Below, one piece after another: positions 1 through 8,911 of a stretch of DNA of 64,000 nt. Location of the stretch: the NCBI RefSeq assembly GCF_014078525.1, contig NZ_MU078693.1:186001-250000 (forward strand). The letters run 5' to 3'. The notes below the pieces were generated by a model. The model was not told the DNA's origin and did not search any database. It saw only the letters and a list, made by a program, of their open reading frames with translations. The DNA is from Nitrosopumilus sp. b3. Its GTDB lineage: Archaea > Thermoproteota > Nitrososphaeria > Nitrososphaerales > Nitrosopumilaceae. The position numbers were made by a program, and so were the translations under genes. The first letter of the stretch is position 1. Each line of letters starts with the position of its first letter.

Positions 1-192
1 ACTGCAAACATAACAATTGTGGATAATGTAACTCGTGGAATAGTTTTGTTAATTGAAGAATGTAAAAAACTCTCAAAGAAAAATACGAATAGTCTTCAGA
101 AAATTATAGATGAATTTGATAATAAAAAGAACTTGGGTGAAAATATTATTCAAATAAAAAATAATTTAACAAGGAGAGCAAGAATTGCATAA
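1..192 (+). CDS. 4-phosphopantoate--beta-alanine ligase, C-terminal end (partial)
   Basis: An open frame enters from the window edge and stops at TAA 190-192, giving 63 residues. It begins with TANITIVDNVTRGI, which I recall as the conserved C-terminal signature of archaeal phosphopantothenate synthetase (COG1701), the enzyme joining 4-phosphopantoate to beta-alanine. The stop overlaps the start of panB and coaBC follows, so the gene lies in a CoA-synthesis operon, as expected for this enzyme. The Lys/Asn-rich tail after the signature is variable. Only the tail is visible, so the other archaeal CoA enzyme, pantoate kinase, is not fully excluded. Confidence 0.65.
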   Translation, partial: TANITIVDNVTRGIVLLIEECKKLSKKNTNSLQKIIDEFDNKKNLGENIIQIKNNLTRRARIA

Positions 193-1024
193 ATCAGTTC
201 AAGACATAATCAATATGAAAAAAGAAAAGAAAAAAATTTCAGTTATTACTAGTTATGATTATAGTTTAGCTTCTCTTTGTGATAAAGCAGGAATTGATGT
301 ACTGCTAGTTGGCGATAGTGCAGGGATGGTAATGTTGGGATATGAAAATACACTCAATGTTTCAATGGATCAAATGTGTATGTTTACTGAAGCAGTTAGT
401 AGAGCAAGAAAAAATTCATTATTAGTATCTGATTTACCATTTATGTCATACCAAGCAAGCATTGAAGATGCCATCAATAATTCTGGTAAATTAATCAAAG
501 CAGGAGCTGATGCTGTAAAGCTTGAAGGAGGTTCTATTATGGCCGAAACAATTAGTGCCATTGTAGATGTTGGAATTCCAGTTATGGGACATATCGGATT
601 TCAGCCACAAACAACTACACTTTCACAAGGATACAAAGTTCAAGGAAAAACAAAAGATGCTGCAATGAGGTTAATTGAAGATGCAAAAGATCTTGAAGAT
701 GCAGGAGTATTCAGTATTGCCCTAGAAATGGTCAGTCATGAAGTTGCAGAAATAATTTCTCAAACAGTAAGTGTGCCAATTATTGGAATTGGTTCAGGTG
801 TAGGATGTGATGGGCAAGTACTAGTTGTCCAAGATTTACTAGGGATGTACGAGAAAATCAAACCCAAATTTGCTAAAAGATACATGAATTTGTCTGAAGA
901 TATTGTGAAATCATTAAAAGATTACAAAAATGATGTAATTTCAGGCACGTTTCCTGCAGAAGAAAATTGGTTTTCGATGGAGGAGGAAGAGTTAGAAAAA
1001 TTACGTGAGCAAATTGGTGGTTAA
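185..1024 (+). CDS. panB: 3-methyl-2-oxobutanoate hydroxymethyltransferase (PanB)
   Basis: Transfers a hydroxymethyl group from methylenetetrahydrofolate (or the archaeal pterin) to 2-oxoisovalerate, giving ketopantoate for CoA synthesis. The 279-aa length fits the family. Residues matching the E. coli metal ligands and catalytic base are visible: D44 in LLVGDSAGM, D83 in VSDLPFMSY, E114 in VKLEGG and E181 in ALEMV. The GHIGFQPQ motif is at about 136. The start is TTG at 185, backed by a Shine-Dalgarno AAGGAG at 171-176. The start lies inside the end of the upstream gene, and the 3' end overlaps coaBC by 20 bp, which indicates translational coupling in one CoA operon. Confidence 0.96.
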   Translation: MHKSVQDIINMKKEKKKISVITSYDYSLASLCDKAGIDVLLVGDSAGMVMLGYENTLNVSMDQMCMFTEAVSRARKNSLLVSDLPFMSYQASIEDAINNSGKLIKAGADAVKLEGGSIMAETISAIVDVGIPVMGHIGFQPQTTTLSQGYKVQGKTKDAAMRLIEDAKDLEDAGVFSIALEMVSHEVAEIISQTVSVPIIGIGSGVGCDGQVLVVQDLLGMYEKIKPKFAKRYMNLSEDIVKSLKDYKNDVISGTFPAEENWFSMEEEELEKLREQIGG

Positions 1025-2252
1025 GAAAAAAGATCATCCATCACTGGATATCGTTTCATCAAAAGGTGTGGAGCTTTCAGGTAAAAAGATAGTTCTGTGT
1101 GTTGCAGGTAGTGTAGCAGCTTACAAAGCAATAGAATTAGCAAGATTATTGATGAGACATGGTGCTGATGTCACATGTGTTGCAAGTAATGCAGTTACAA
1201 AACTGATACAACCAGATTATTTTAAATGGGCTACTGGAAACAAAGTCATAACAAAACTTACTGGTGAATTAGAGCATATCAAATTAGCCGATTATAAACA
1301 ATCAGACTTGATAATTGTATATCCTGCAACAGCAAATACACTTGGAAAACTTGCTAATGGAATTGATGATACACCTGTATCAACAGTTCTTACAGTAGGA
1401 TTTGGTTCAAAGATTCCAATTCTAATGTGTTTGGCTATGCATGAATCAATGTATGATAATTTAGCAGTTAAAAAGAATATTGAATTTCTAAAAAATAAAA
1501 TTCAATTTCTTAGTCCACAAATGATTGAAGGAAAAGCAAAAGCTCCAGAACCAGAAGATGTTTTAGATATTGTTTTAAGTAAATTTGGATTCACATCTCG
1601 ATTAAAAAATAAAAGAGTGTTAATGACTGCAGGTCCTACACTAGAATACATAGATCCAGTAAGAGTAGTTACAAATCTTAGTTCCGGAAAAACTGGAGTT
1701 CTTTTAGCATCTGAGTTGATTTCTGCAGGATCTAAAGTTACTATTGTTTATGGACCAGGGAATGAAAAACCACCAAAGGGTGCTAAAATAATCAATGTGA
1801 AAACAGGAAAAGAAATGTTTGATGTTGTTAAAAATGAGTTAAAGAAAAAATTTGATGTTGTAATTATGGCAGCAGCTGTATCAGATTATACTCCAGAAAA
1901 TGTATCAAAATCCAAAATAAAAAGCGACAAAAAATCTCTGACAATTAGGCTCAAAAAGGCTCCAAAAATCATAGATCTGGTAAGAAAATTTCAGAATGAT
2001 GCTATACTTATTGGATTCAAAGCTGAATCAAATATTTCAAAAAGTGCTTTAATTAAATCTGCCAAAAAAAAGCTAAAAGATGTTGATGCAAATATTATCA
2101 TTGCAAATGATATTGGAATTAAATATCAAAAAAATCCTGATTATAATCAGATATTAATTATTGATAATAAGAAAATCGTATCTTCAGGATTGAAAAAGAA
2201 AGAAAAGATTGTAAAATTAATTAGAAAAGAAATTGAAAAAAAGTTAAAATGA
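1005..2252 (+). CDS. coaBC: Bifunctional phosphopantothenoylcysteine decarboxylase / phosphopantothenate--cysteine ligase (CoaBC)
   Basis: Two-domain CoA enzyme of 415 aa. The N-terminal flavoprotein domain (about 25-195) carries VAGSVAAYKA, the catalytic His (H91 in GELEHIKLA) and PATANT at 107-112. The C-terminal ligase domain (about 200-415) begins with VLMTAGPTLEYIDPVR and contains NLSSGKTG and AAAVSDYTP. The first domain decarboxylates 4-phosphopantothenoylcysteine; the second forms that compound from phosphopantothenate and cysteine. The start is GTG at 1005 inside panB; a GGAGG at 979-986 is somewhat far away, and TTG 1014 or GTG 1017 are alternatives. The stop overlaps the next small ORF as ATGA. 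Confidence 0.96.
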   Translation: MSKLVVKKKDHPSLDIVSSKGVELSGKKIVLCVAGSVAAYKAIELARLLMRHGADVTCVASNAVTKLIQPDYFKWATGNKVITKLTGELEHIKLADYKQSDLIIVYPATANTLGKLANGIDDTPVSTVLTVGFGSKIPILMCLAMHESMYDNLAVKKNIEFLKNKIQFLSPQMIEGKAKAPEPEDVLDIVLSKFGFTSRLKNKRVLMTAGPTLEYIDPVRVVTNLSSGKTGVLLASELISAGSKVTIVYGPGNEKPPKGAKIINVKTGKEMFDVVKNELKKKFDVVIMAAAVSDYTPENVSKSKIKSDKKSLTIRLKKAPKIIDLVRKFQNDAILIGFKAESNISKSALIKSAKKKLKDVDANIIIANDIGIKYQKNPDYNQILIIDNKKIVSSGLKKKEKIVKLIRKEIEKKLK

Positions 2253-2416
2253 AAAACTCTGAGCTGAAAAAATTAATTTCACAATACAAAGAATTTAGAG
2301 AAAAAAAGAACAAGAAGCATGCTGACAGTTTTAAAATTGAAAAAACATTAAAAGAAATTGAGCATAAATATTTTCATGAAACAGGACGAACATTAAAATC
2401 AGATTTAATGGAATAG
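2249..2416 (+). CDS. Small basic protein, 55 aa, coupled to coaBC
   Basis: ATG at 2249 overlaps the coaBC stop in an ATGA arrangement and the frame runs to TAG at 2414-2416. The product is highly charged and Lys-rich (KKLISQYKEFREKKNKKHA) and looks wholly helical, with no membrane segment or cysteines. The ATGA coupling and the exact fit between coaBC and the methyltransferase argue for a real gene. I do not recognise a family, so its role is unknown. Confidence 0.6.
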   Translation: MKNSELKKLISQYKEFREKKNKKHADSFKIEKTLKEIEHKYFHETGRTLKSDLME

Positions 2417-2422
2417 TCAAAG

Positions 2423-3268
2423 TTGTTAAATCCAAAATCATTGGAATACAAAAAAAGAAACATGAGTATATGGAATGAGGTTGCACCACGTTATCATAAA
2501 AGATGGGCAAGTGTGAGTGAAGGTCCTTTTCAAAGCACTTCAAAGTTAGTAGAATTAGTAAACATTAGCAAAGGGGATTCTGTATTGGATGTTGCATCTG
2601 GAACTGGAGTTGTTACAAAAGAAATTAGGAAAAAAGTGGGTAGTTTAGGATATGTTATAGGCGCTGATACTTCTAGTACTGCAATTAATATTGCAAGAAA
2701 ATGGAATGGAAAAAAATCTAATTTAGATTTTTTAAACATTGATGCTGAAAATTTTAGCTTTTCAAAAAAATTTGATATTATTACATGCCAATATGCATTA
2801 TTTTTCTTTCCAAATGCAAGTAAAGCACTAAAAAATATGAGAAATAGCCTTAAAAAATCAGGTAAAATTGGAATCTCAGTTCATGGTAAAAGAGAAAAAG
2901 TTCCATTCTTTAGCAATATTTTAGATTCTGTAACCAAGTTTATTCCAGATTATATTCCACCGGGATCTCCAGATCTTGATAGATTTGGTACAAAATCTGC
3001 ATTAAGAGAAGAAATTAGTAAAGCAGGATTCTCAAAAATTTCAGTGAAAGAATTTGTTTTTCATTATAGTCCTGGAAAATTTGAGGATTACTGGAAAAAT
3101 TATATCAAATACGTAGCTAAACCATTGAAAACGAAACTTGATGAGTTAGAATCTTCTAAAAGAAAAGAATTGAAAGAGATGGTAAAAGAAAAGACATCTC
3201 AATATACAAAGAAAGATGGGAATATTCTATTTCCTTGGCAAGTTTTAATTTTAACTGCAAAATATTAG
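2423..3268 (+). CDS. Class I SAM-dependent methyltransferase (UbiE/COQ5-like)
   Basis: A 281-aa Rossmann-fold methyltransferase. SAM motif I is VLDVASGTGVVTKEI (about 52-66), followed by an acidic ribose-binding position in GADTSS and by ITCQYALFFFPNA at the motif IV position. The fold and spacing resemble UbiE-type C- or O-methyltransferases, but no substrate can be read from the sequence. The start could be TTG 2423 or ATG 2462; the latter begins MSIWNEVAPRYHKRW, a typical N-terminus for this family. It follows the CoA operon by a few bases and probably shares its transcript. Confidence 0.85.
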   Translation: MLNPKSLEYKKRNMSIWNEVAPRYHKRWASVSEGPFQSTSKLVELVNISKGDSVLDVASGTGVVTKEIRKKVGSLGYVIGADTSSTAINIARKWNGKKSNLDFLNIDAENFSFSKKFDIITCQYALFFFPNASKALKNMRNSLKKSGKIGISVHGKREKVPFFSNILDSVTKFIPDYIPPGSPDLDRFGTKSALREEISKAGFSKISVKEFVFHYSPGKFEDYWKNYIKYVAKPLKTKLDELESSKRKELKEMVKEKTSQYTKKDGNILFPWQVLILTAKY

Positions 3269-3278
3269 GATTCAAGAA

Positions 3279-3758
3279 ATGGTAAAAGAAAAGAAAAAAG
3301 AAGGAAAGCCAAAAAAGAATGATTTTAAATCATTTCTCAAAAAAAGAGCTCCGATTTATCTTGCTTTGATTGCAATGCTTATTGTATTTGTAGTTCCGGA
3401 ATTAACAAAAGGGGACCTTGAAAGTAGTTTTCCAGAACTCACATCTGAAGAAAGACAGGTATTGGATCTTTTAATGAATTATAATGGACCGAATGATTTT
3501 GGCTTGACTGTAATGGACGCAATAACTAATAAAATTAGTGAAGAGTATCCTGATGAGAAAATTTTTGATCATAAAAAAACTATAGTTGATTTAGCCATAT
3601 CAAAAATTAATGGTGAGGAATACAACATAATATTGAATTTCAAATCTTACAAAGGTGAATTAAATTATGATTGGAATGTGGATAAAAGTTTAGGAAAAAT
3701 TACATCAAACAATCAAGATTCAAAACATATAATTGATTTAGTAGATTTTTATGATTAG
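3279..3758 (+). CDS. Membrane-anchored protein of unknown function, 159 aa
   Basis: Very basic N-terminus (MVKEKKKEGKPKKND), one transmembrane helix at about 25-41 (IYLALIAMLIVFVV), then an acidic domain of roughly 115 residues. By the positive-inside rule the Lys-rich tail is cytoplasmic and the C-terminal domain faces outside. It sits 10 bp after the methyltransferase and 2 bp from the convergent M24 peptidase stop. I do not recognise a family. Confidence 0.7.
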   Translation: MVKEKKKEGKPKKNDFKSFLKKRAPIYLALIAMLIVFVVPELTKGDLESSFPELTSEERQVLDLLMNYNGPNDFGLTVMDAITNKISEEYPDEKIFDHKKTIVDLAISKINGEEYNIILNFKSYKGELNYDWNVDKSLGKITSNNQDSKHIIDLVDFYD

Positions 3759-3760
3759 GC

Positions 3761-4825
3761 TCAAATTTGAACTAAATCTTTTGTAAATTTATGCATTACA
3801 ACAGGTTTCTCTTTAACAATCAATGAATCCTCAATACGAATCCCAAATTTGTTTTCAATGTAAATTCCTGGTTCAACAGTAATTGCCATATTCTTTTCTA
3901 ATTTTGTTTCACTTCTGTAAGAAATGGTTGGTAGTTCATGTACTTCTAATCCAATACCATGACCAGTGGAATGAATAAAGTATTTTCCAAAATTTTTATC
4001 TTCAATGTATTTTCTGCAAGCAAGATCTACATCTTTACAATATACATTAGGTTTTACAGCTTTTAGACCAAGTTTTTGTGATTCTTTTACAATTTCATAT
4101 GCTTCATTTGCTTGTTGTGAAACTTTTCCAAGTGCAAAAGTTCTAGTAGCATCAGAGACATATCCTTTGTATCTTAACGTAAGATCAGTTACAACCAAAT
4201 CACCTTTTTTGAATTTTCTTTGAGTTACTTGTGCATGAGGAAGTGCACCGTTTGGACCACCAGCAATTATCAGTGGATTAAGGGTAGATTTGTAACCAGT
4301 GTCAAACATTTCTTGCTCCATTGCATATGTCATTAGAATTGTTTGTAATTCAGATTCTTTTTGACCAACTTTCATCTTTTCTGAGCAAATATCGAACATT
4401 TCATCTATAATTTTAGATGCTTTTTTGAGAGTTTTGATTTCTTTTTCATCTTTAATAATGCGTGAATTGTAAAATGGTTCAACTGATGGTCTGATTTTTG
4501 GAATTGATTTTTTCAAAGACATCATTACAGAATAATTTTGACAATCAGTACAAACTCGATTTTTTTTGATTTTATCAATTAAAGAAGAAATCAAGCCTGT
4601 TCCACGTTCTGCTGTAATAACATCACAATCTTCAGATTCTTCTCGTGCCCTTCCTATTTCTAACTCTGGAGCAATGATTGTGGTTTTTCCATTTTTTTCT
4701 AGCAATCCAATTGCTTCACCCCAAAATCCAGTCAGATAAAACAAATTTTCAGGCTCAAATGTTACTAATGTATCACAATCGATCTTTTGAGCAAATTTTA
4801 GAAGATTCTTTCTTCTATCTTTCAT
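3761..4825 (-). CDS. pepQ: M24 family Xaa-Pro dipeptidase/aminopeptidase
   Basis: A 354-aa two-domain creatinase-fold metallopeptidase that removes residues next to proline. The C-terminal pita-bread domain shows all five metal-ligand contexts: the two Asp in VVTDLTLRYKGYVSDATR, His in HSTGHGIGLEVHE, Glu in VEPGIY and Glu in GIRIEDS. The N-terminal domain (about 1-120) is the non-catalytic creatinase_N type. ATG at 4825 faces the start of the PP-loop gene across a short divergent promoter region. Whether it prefers dipeptides or longer peptides cannot be read from sequence. Confidence 0.9.
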   Translation of the reverse strand: MKDRRKNLLKFAQKIDCDTLVTFEPENLFYLTGFWGEAIGLLEKNGKTTIIAPELEIGRAREESEDCDVITAERGTGLISSLIDKIKKNRVCTDCQNYSVMMSLKKSIPKIRPSVEPFYNSRIIKDEKEIKTLKKASKIIDEMFDICSEKMKVGQKESELQTILMTYAMEQEMFDTGYKSTLNPLIIAGGPNGALPHAQVTQRKFKKGDLVVTDLTLRYKGYVSDATRTFALGKVSQQANEAYEIVKESQKLGLKAVKPNVYCKDVDLACRKYIEDKNFGKYFIHSTGHGIGLEVHELPTISYRSETKLEKNMAITVEPGIYIENKFGIRIEDSLIVKEKPVVMHKFTKDLVQI

Positions 4826-4898
4826 ACAAGAACAACACTCACATTCTCAATTTATGTATGATGTAAAGTTTGTATATGGAAAATTAAAGTTGATCGCT

Positions 4899-5912
4899 GT
4901 GACAGAAGAAAAAGAAAAGAAAAAAGTTGTTGCATTACTATCAGGAGGTCTTGATAGTCAGCTTGCAGTACGTATGATGCAAGAACAGGGATTTGATGTT
5001 TCAGCTGTTGCAATAAAAACACCATTTTGTGATTTTGATTGTGGAAGAGGGTGTGGATTTGAAATTAGAGAACGTGCTGATGATCTAAATGTTAATTTAA
5101 AAACTGTCTATCTCGGTGATGAATACATTGAGATGTTAAAGCATCCAAAACATGGAATTGGTGCTGGTTTCAATCCGTGTGTTGATTGTAGAACTATGAT
5201 GTTTGATGCTGCAAAAAAACACATGGAAGAAATTGGTGCAGAGTTTATCATATCAGGTGAAGTATTAGGACAACGTCCAATGAGTCAACATGCACCTTCA
5301 TTAAGTATTATTGAAAAAGAATCAGGTCTAGTTGGAAAAATTGTAAGACCATTATCAGCTGGATTACTTCCAGAAACTGATCCAGAAAAAGAGGGATTGA
5401 TCAAAAGAGAAGATCTTGGAATGATAAGAGGTAGAACAAGACGAAATCAATTAGAAATGGCAAAAAAATATGGAATTGAAAATCCACCTAATGCAGGAGG
5501 TGGTTGTCTATTAACAGAACCACAATTTGGGGTTAAAGCTAAAGATTTGTTTGAACATGTTGAAACTCCAACAATAAATGATATTGATTTGTTAAAAATT
5601 GGCAGACATTTCAGATTAGATGAAGAAACAAAATTTGTTGTTGGAAGAAACAAAGATGAAAATGAAATGATAAAAGCAATTGCGTTACCTGGAGATATTT
5701 TACTTGAAGCAAAAGATCATCTAGGACCAGTATCAATTTTACGAGGTAATAATTCAAAATCTCATGTAAAGTTTGCAGCTTCTGTTACACTAAGATATTC
5801 AGATGCTCCAAAAAATCAAGATTGTGTTGTTACAGTAAAAAATAATGAGTTAATTGAAGAAGTAATCTCTCAATGTGCTAAAGAAGAATCTTACATTAAA
5901 TTTAGAATGTAG
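4899..5912 (+). CDS. PP-loop ATPase, MnmA-like tRNA 2-thiolation enzyme
   Basis: Adenylating PP-loop protein with the signature LLSGGLDSQLAV near its N-terminus. Cysteine motifs CDFDCGRGCGF and NPCVDCRTMMF resemble TrmU/MnmA-like proteins that thiolate tRNA uridines. A later GGGCLLTEPQFG motif and a C-terminal beta-barrel-like part follow. The frame opens at ATG 4854, but a TATA-like TGTATATGG near 4871 lies inside that extension, so GTG 4899 (MTEEKEKKKVV) is the better start for a short-leader transcript. The exact tRNA or other substrate is not certain. Confidence 0.75.
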   Translation: MTEEKEKKKVVALLSGGLDSQLAVRMMQEQGFDVSAVAIKTPFCDFDCGRGCGFEIRERADDLNVNLKTVYLGDEYIEMLKHPKHGIGAGFNPCVDCRTMMFDAAKKHMEEIGAEFIISGEVLGQRPMSQHAPSLSIIEKESGLVGKIVRPLSAGLLPETDPEKEGLIKREDLGMIRGRTRRNQLEMAKKYGIENPPNAGGGCLLTEPQFGVKAKDLFEHVETPTINDIDLLKIGRHFRLDEETKFVVGRNKDENEMIKAIALPGDILLEAKDHLGPVSILRGNNSKSHVKFAASVTLRYSDAPKNQDCVVTVKNNELIEEVISQCAKEESYIKFRM

Positions 5913-5984
5913 GCGTGAATTTTTAAAAAAATTAGTCGTAACTAAAGAAGAGTTTTTGAAGGAGTAGATCAGATTTTCAATAGG

Positions 5985-6263
5985 ATGCAAAAACAAGAAA
6001 GTCCAACATATCTCAAGGCTATAACGATTAGAGATATCAGCGATGTTCATTCCATAAAAGAAGATATCAAAAAGGAGATGATTTTGATTTTAAGAGTCAC
6101 TCCCTTAGCTCAGAAGGATGTGGACCAATTAAGAAAAGTTGTTGAAGAGCTGTATTCTATTGCAAAAGCTGCTAATGCAGATATTGCAAGATTAGGTGAA
6201 GAGAGAATTATTGTTGCTCCATCTAACATAAAAATTTGGAAACCAGAGTACGATCTAAAATAA
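5985..6263 (+). CDS. sepF: SepF-family cell division protein
   Basis: 92-aa archaeal SepF. The core YLKAITIRDISDVHSIKEDI and ILRVTPLAQKDVDQLRKVVEELY followed by an ending of the type ARLGEERIIVAPSNI match the SepF fold, which forms a dimer and anchors FtsZ to the membrane in other archaea. A bacterial-type N-terminal amphipathic helix is short here (MQKQESPTY). The 3' end overlaps the convergent aCPSF1 gene by 9 bp. No ftsZ or cdv gene is in the window, so its partner cannot be seen. Confidence 0.85.
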   Translation: MQKQESPTYLKAITIRDISDVHSIKEDIKKEMILILRVTPLAQKDVDQLRKVVEELYSIAKAANADIARLGEERIIVAPSNIKIWKPEYDLK

Positions 6264-8234
6264 TTTTATTGCTTCTTGAATTTGAGGATAATGAGCTGGT
6301 ACTCTATACATTCGTCTAATGTTCATTGCAAGATTTTCTGATTTTTTACGTTCACCGTGATTAACAAGTACTCGTCTAAGTTTTGGTCTCAATCTTTGTA
6401 CAAATGACATTAATTGGTTATAATCACTGTGACCACTGAATCCATCTAGTTTTTCAACACCACAATTGATTGTGACAACTTCTACTTTACCTTCTTTTCC
6501 TAACATGGTTGCTTGTTTAGAACCATCAAGAACTCTTCTTCCTAAAGTTCCATTAACTTGATATGAAACAAATAAGACTTTACTTTTTTTATCAGGTGCA
6601 ATATTTTTGAAATATTCTAAAACAGGCCCTCCTTCCAACATTCCAGATGTTGCCAAAATAATACATGGTGAGTTTTCTCTCATTGGTTCTTCTCTAGCAT
6701 CACCATGTTCAATGTTAGTGAAATATTCTGAATCAAATGGATTATCATCAGTCTCTAAGATTTTTTGTTTTAGTTCTCTTGCAAGATATTCAGGATATGA
6801 TTCATGTATCGCAGATGCTTCAGAAATCATTCCTTCTGTAAATACTGGCGCTTCAATCATTTCTCCTGATTTCATATAGTGATCAATCACCATCATGATT
6901 TCTTGTGCACGTCCAACTGCTGGAATTGGAATCAAAACTTTACCTCCATCTGCTAAAGTATTGTTTACTGCATTAATGAAAGCAGATTCTACCTCTTGTC
7001 TTGTTGGTTGAATGTCTTCTTTAAGACCGTATGTACTTTCTATCAATAGTGTTTCTACTCTAGGGAAATTCCAGCTTGCAGCTTCAAACAAAATACTTTT
7101 TCCAAATTTAATATCTCCAGAATAAACAAAGTTATGATCTCCATTTCCAATATGAAAATGACATAACGCAGAACCAAGAATGTGACCTGCATTTGCAAGA
7201 ACCAGTTTAATGTCAGGAGAAATATCAGTTACAGTTCCATAGGGTAATGTGATAGTCTGTCTCATGATTTGTTTTACATCTCTTTCAGAATAAATTGGGG
7301 TTCTGCCTTGAGCAGCAGCCACTTTGATTGCGTCTAATTGAATCAGATTCATCATAGGTAAAGTTGGTTCAGTACAATAGATTGGGCCTTTGTAACCATA
7401 TTTGCACAAAGCAGGTAAAAATCCTGTATGATCCAAGTGTGCATGTCCAATGACTATTGCATCAAGTTCATCTAGAGTGATATTTAGAGAATCTAATCTA
7501 GGATAGGCATCCATTGGGGAGCGTGCACCTGGATTAATTCCACAGTCAATTAAGATCTTGCTTTCAGGAGTAGATAGTAATAGTGAGGATCTTCCAACTT
7601 GGCCAAAGCCACCAAGGGTATAAAGAGAAACTTCAGTTCTTTGAGATAATCGAGGTCGAAAAATTTCATCACCTACTTGTTTGAGTTGTTTGCTTCTCTC
7701 AGCAGATGATTGTTTGAGGGTTGCATTGATAGTTTGAATGGTTCTTGAGGGAATAGTTGTAGCTTTTCTAATACGTAATTTCCAGCCCATTTTTTCTGTT
7801 ACTTCAGCATGATTGAATTCTTTTGCATTTCTTTGTAACAACCAAGGCCTTTTTGCTTCAACTGATACTTCACCTGTAGCAGTATCAAATATTGTTCCTT
7901 GTAGTTTTGCTTCTTCTGGAACACATTCTGCAATAATTCTTCTAGCTTCATCTTCAGGTTTTCTAATTGATTCATCAGTTCTTACAACTATTCTTTTTTT
8001 GATAATATTCACAAGATTTGAAATTGTTTCATTATTTTCCATAAGATATCTAGGAGAGTTTGTATAAAGTGCAATTCTTGGACCTTCGTATTCTATTTTT
8101 GTAACACTTGCCTCTTTTGGAATACTTTGCAGTATGGTTGCCATTATATTCTGGCTACTAGGAGGTAATTCTTTTTGTTGTTGTTTTCTTTGCATTAAAT
8201 CACTAAAGTTCGATAACTGCTTTCTTTTGTTCAT
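6255..8234 (-). CDS. aCPSF1/FttA: KH-domain beta-CASP ribonuclease and transcription termination factor
   Basis: Domain order: two N-terminal KH-like domains (about 30-175), metallo-beta-lactamase fold with HAHLDHTGF (264-272) and a beta-CASP region including IESTYG, GHSDYNQ and VNHGE. This is the archaeal CPSF73 relative that cleaves nascent RNA after U-rich tracts and releases RNA polymerase. Length 659 aa is slightly above the usual 635-650. ATG 8234 overlaps the end of psmB by 32 bp; Met14 (position 8195) would avoid the overlap and gives a more typical length. It is probably co-transcribed with psmB. Confidence 0.95.
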   Translation of the reverse strand: MNKRKQLSNFSDLMQRKQQQKELPPSSQNIMATILQSIPKEASVTKIEYEGPRIALYTNSPRYLMENNETISNLVNIIKKRIVVRTDESIRKPEDEARRIIAECVPEEAKLQGTIFDTATGEVSVEAKRPWLLQRNAKEFNHAEVTEKMGWKLRIRKATTIPSRTIQTINATLKQSSAERSKQLKQVGDEIFRPRLSQRTEVSLYTLGGFGQVGRSSLLLSTPESKILIDCGINPGARSPMDAYPRLDSLNITLDELDAIVIGHAHLDHTGFLPALCKYGYKGPIYCTEPTLPMMNLIQLDAIKVAAAQGRTPIYSERDVKQIMRQTITLPYGTVTDISPDIKLVLANAGHILGSALCHFHIGNGDHNFVYSGDIKFGKSILFEAASWNFPRVETLLIESTYGLKEDIQPTRQEVESAFINAVNNTLADGGKVLIPIPAVGRAQEIMMVIDHYMKSGEMIEAPVFTEGMISEASAIHESYPEYLARELKQKILETDDNPFDSEYFTNIEHGDAREEPMRENSPCIILATSGMLEGGPVLEYFKNIAPDKKSKVLFVSYQVNGTLGRRVLDGSKQATMLGKEGKVEVVTINCGVEKLDGFSGHSDYNQLMSFVQRLRPKLRRVLVNHGERKKSENLAMNIRRMYRVPAHYPQIQEAIKLF

Positions 8235-8835
8235 CTGTCAAAAGACGGAATCCATCTTTATCCATTATTGCGATGTTAATTCCATCGCCTGTTCCAATGT
8301 TTCTAACAATTGCAGCTTTTACAGCTCTGAGAGCTATTTTTTTTGCTTCCTCGACTGTAAGATCTTCCCTATATTCTTCTTCAAGTAAACCATAGGCAAC
8401 TGGTGATCCACTACCAGTAGTAACATATGATTTTTCTTCAACCGAACCAAACATGTCAATATTAAATAAAGCAGGACCATTTGCATCATAACCACCAACC
8501 AGAATATCAGCCATGAATGGATAACCTCGGTTTTGATGGAATATCAATGAGCAAAGTCTTGAAAGTGAATGAATAGAAATTGGTCCTTGTTTTTCGACTC
8601 TATGAAGATTGGAATGATAACGTAAAATATCAACAATATTTTGTGCGTCTGCAACACCACCAGCCAGTGTCAATCCTGCGTGTAAATCAATTTTCTGGAT
8701 TTTCATAGTGTTGTTATTTGCGATAAAATAGCCTGCACTGGCTCTCATATCTGCACATAATACAACACCATCTTTAGCCTTGATACCTACAGTGGTAGTC
8801 CCGTGCAGAATTTTTTCTTCAACATTATTTGACAA
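8203..8835 (-). CDS. psmB: 20S proteasome beta subunit
   Basis: N-terminal threonine hydrolase of the proteasome core. The sequence LHG|TTTVG gives cleavage after Gly12, making Thr13 the catalytic Thr1. Counting from it, D17 (in VLCAD) and K33 (in NTMK) fall exactly at the catalytic positions. The mature SGSGSP motif (VTTGSGSPVAYG) is also present. The propeptide is short (12 aa). The start is TTG at 8835 with GGTG about 8 bp upstream and an AT-rich TATA-like stretch around 8850-8862. aCPSF1 follows in the same operon. Confidence 0.97.
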   Translation of the reverse strand: MSNNVEEKILHGTTTVGIKAKDGVVLCADMRASAGYFIANNNTMKIQKIDLHAGLTLAGGVADAQNIVDILRYHSNLHRVEKQGPISIHSLSRLCSLIFHQNRGYPFMADILVGGYDANGPALFNIDMFGSVEEKSYVTTGSGSPVAYGLLEEEYREDLTVEEAKKIALRAVKAAIVRNIGTGDGINIAIMDKDGFRLLTDEQKKAVIEL

Positions 8836-8911
8836 AAATACACCTTTTAAGATAAAGTGAATGGCATCTCACCCTTTTAAATAACTTTTTGATCACTTGA
8901 AATCATAAATA
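8836..8911. promoter_or_regulatory. Divergent promoter region of psmB and egsA
   Basis: A 76-bp gap between two diverging genes. On the plus strand a TATA-like TTTTAAATAAC (about 8876-8886) lies some 25-35 bp before the egsA ATG at 8912. On the minus strand CTTTATCTTAAAAG (about 8850-8863) sits at similar distance from the psmB TTG. Both arrangements suit short-leader or leaderless transcripts. No operator palindrome was seen. Confidence 0.55.
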
